This document shows positions 62,949 to 64,000 of a stretch of DNA of 64,000 nucleotides, one piece after another (the first letter of the stretch is position 1; every line of letters starts with the position of its first letter). Where the stretch lies: NCBI GenBank assembly GCA_000471045.1, contig KI301992.1, positions 378,217 to 442,216 on the forward strand, read 5' to 3'. The DNA is from an actinobacterium LLX17. GTDB lineage: Bacteria > Actinomycetota > Actinomycetes > Propionibacteriales > Nocardioidaceae. Made by a program: the position numbers and the translations under genes. The notes beneath the pieces were generated by a model. That model was not told the DNA's origin. It saw only the letters and a list, made by a program, of their open reading frames with translations, and ran no database searches.

Positions 62949-62996
62949 CTGGATCTCCCGGGGTCTCGGTGGACAGCATGGACCAGCGGTGGCATG

Positions 62997-63012
62997 CTAA
63001 GCAAGCGCTTAG
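62997..63012. promoter_or_regulatory. Palindromic operator CTAAGC-AAGC-GCTTAG
   Basis: Perfect 6-bp arms with a 4-base centre. It lies in the 137-base divergent gap between TetR and acyl-CoA dehydrogenase, 48 bases from the regulator start. Likely TetR binding site. Confidence 0.65.
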
Positions 63013-63085
63013 TGACCTGGCGGTAACCCGTGCCGACCGGGAAGCGCGCCCGCACCGCTTCCGCCCGTGACCCCGAGAGGCCGCC

Positions 63086-64000
63086 ATGGACCGCACCATC
63101 TACTCCGACGACCACGAGACCTTCCGCGAGACCTGCGCCGGATTCCTGGCCAAGAAGGTCGCCCCGCACATCGAGTCCTACATCGAGGACAAGGCGCTGC
63201 CGCGCGACTTCTGGCTGCAGGCCGGCGAGATGGGTCTGCTCGGTCTCGAGATCCCGGACGACCTGGGTGGAGCCGGTGCCGAGGACTTCCGCTTCAACGC
63301 CGTGTGGGCCGAGGAGCTCAGCAAGGTCAGCGCCGCGCTCGCGTCGTGCGTCGGCATCCACTCCGACATCACCGCGCCCTACCTCGTGGACCTCGGCACC
63401 GACGAGCAGAAGAAGCGCTGGCTGCCGAAGGTCGCCACGGGTGAGACGCTGCTGGCCATCGGCATGACCGAGCCCAGCGGCGGCTCCGACCTCGCCGCGC
63501 TCAAGACCACCGCGGTCCGCGACGGCGACGGCTGGGTCATCAACGGCTCCAAGACCTTCATCACGAACGGCTTCAGCGCCGACCTCGTGGTCACCGCCGT
63601 GCGCACCTCGCCCGAGAAGGGCGCCAAGGGCATCACGCTGTTCGGCATCGAGGCCGGCGACGAGGGCTTCAGTCGTGGGCGCAAGCTCGACAAGGTCGGC
63701 CAGACCGAGTCCGACACCGCCGAGCTCTTCTTCGAGGACGTCCGCGTCGGCGACGACCGCGTCATCGGCGAGGTCGACCGCGGCTTCATCTACATGATGG
63801 AGCGCCTGCCGCAGGAGCGCCTCAGCTGCGCCATCTCGAACGTCGCGCACGCCAAGCAGATCCTCGCCGAGACGATCCAGTACGCCCACGACCGCAAGGC
63901 GTTCGGGCAGTCGATCGGCAGCCTGCAGTGGAACAAGTTCCTCATCGCCGAGCTGGTCACGCAGATCGAGGTCACCGAGGCCTACATCGACGCCGCCGTC
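63086..64000 (+). CDS. Acyl-CoA dehydrogenase, N-terminal part
   Basis: The frame from ATG 63086 (GAGAGG 6 bases upstream) runs to the window end, 305 codons, so the C-terminal helical domain and catalytic Glu are cut off. The N-terminal helical domain (DDHETFRETCAGFLAKKV) is followed by the flavin motif IGMTEPSGGSDLAALKT and the beta-domain DGDGWVINGSKTFITNG and VGQTESDTAELFFEDVRV. Beginning of C-terminal part: QERLSCAISNVAHAKQIL. FAD-dependent alpha,beta-dehydrogenation of acyl-CoA; chain specificity not readable. Confidence 0.92.
   Translation, partial: MDRTIYSDDHETFRETCAGFLAKKVAPHIESYIEDKALPRDFWLQAGEMGLLGLEIPDDLGGAGAEDFRFNAVWAEELSKVSAALASCVGIHSDITAPYLVDLGTDEQKKRWLPKVATGETLLAIGMTEPSGGSDLAALKTTAVRDGDGWVINGSKTFITNGFSADLVVTAVRTSPEKGAKGITLFGIEAGDEGFSRGRKLDKVGQTESDTAELFFEDVRVGDDRVIGEVDRGFIYMMERLPQERLSCAISNVAHAKQILAETIQYAHDRKAFGQSIGSLQWNKFLIAELVTQIEVTEAYIDAAV

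Overview
High-GC actinobacterial chromosome. Mycothiol amidase Mca, the AdnAB helicase-nuclease, PIN-PhoH, a Z-farnesyl-diphosphate-synthase type prenyltransferase and many start codons placed directly behind TAnnnT boxes all fit Actinobacteria. The overall flavour suggests Propionibacteriales (Nocardioides/Aeromicrobium-like), but the genus is an inference. There are no rRNA genes, CRISPR arrays, recognisable transposases or phage genes. Two tRNA genes are present (His-GTG and Arg-TCT).

Layout. 1-6.7 kb: end of a tyrosine phosphatase, a pirin, an SDR plus a CYP102-like P450 behind a palindromic operator, msrA, an AI-2E family permease coupled to threonine ammonia-lyase. 6.7-14.3 kb: greA, DUF4307, mca, a small membrane protein, a DUF255 thioredoxin protein, hemolysin III, Z-prenyl transferase and phoH2. 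This matches, from memory, M. tuberculosis Rv1080c to Rv1095. 14.4-20.5 kb: an NTF2-like gene, then a five-gene operon (solute-binding lipoprotein, two permeases, ATPase-like subunit, DUF2079 membrane protein) joined by 4-nt overlaps and inserted in that conserved order. Its ATPase-like subunit has lost every catalytic motif. 20.6-25.9 kb: fumarase, a 40-residue membrane peptide, methyltransferase, VOC protein, PaiB-like protein, hydrolase and glpX, rejoining the Rv1098c-Rv1099c order.

26-35.5 kb: ftsE-ftsX, an M23 murein hydrolase, an SRPBCC protein, smpB, amidohydrolase, MaoC-like dehydratase, histidine phosphatase, a secreted CalB-like lipase with a sorting-type tail, a PHP phosphoesterase and a membrane protein. 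35.5-51.6 kb: hydrolase and SDR, parA-like gene, L,D-transpeptidase, rhlE-like helicase, ferritin-like protein, DUF3107, TetR, moeZ, alkyltransferase-like protein, adnA-adnB, mug and nudC, again the M. tuberculosis Rv3213c-Rv3199c arrangement. This is a DNA-repair-rich block. 51.6-64 kb: tRNA-His, orn, DsbA-like protein, tRNA-Arg, PrsW-type protease, two coupled membrane GTPases, ettA, an AbiEi/DUF559 gene flanked by 64-bp hairpin repeats, MarR with divergent yceI, TetR with divergent acyl-CoA dehydrogenase (cut by the window end).

Stand-out points: (1) a MalK-like subunit with all nucleotide-binding motifs degenerate; (2) an AbiEi/DUF559 gene bracketed by inverted 64-bp hairpins; (3) at least five other hairpin or repeat elements of 55-71 bp between genes; (4) pervasive leaderless gene starts, including two divergent genes that share one overlapping -10 box; (5) an rhlE-like helicase whose Q-motif N-terminus has no ATG/GTG/TTG start.

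No gene-free stretch exceeds 300 bases. The longest (25866-26123) holds a tandem repeat.
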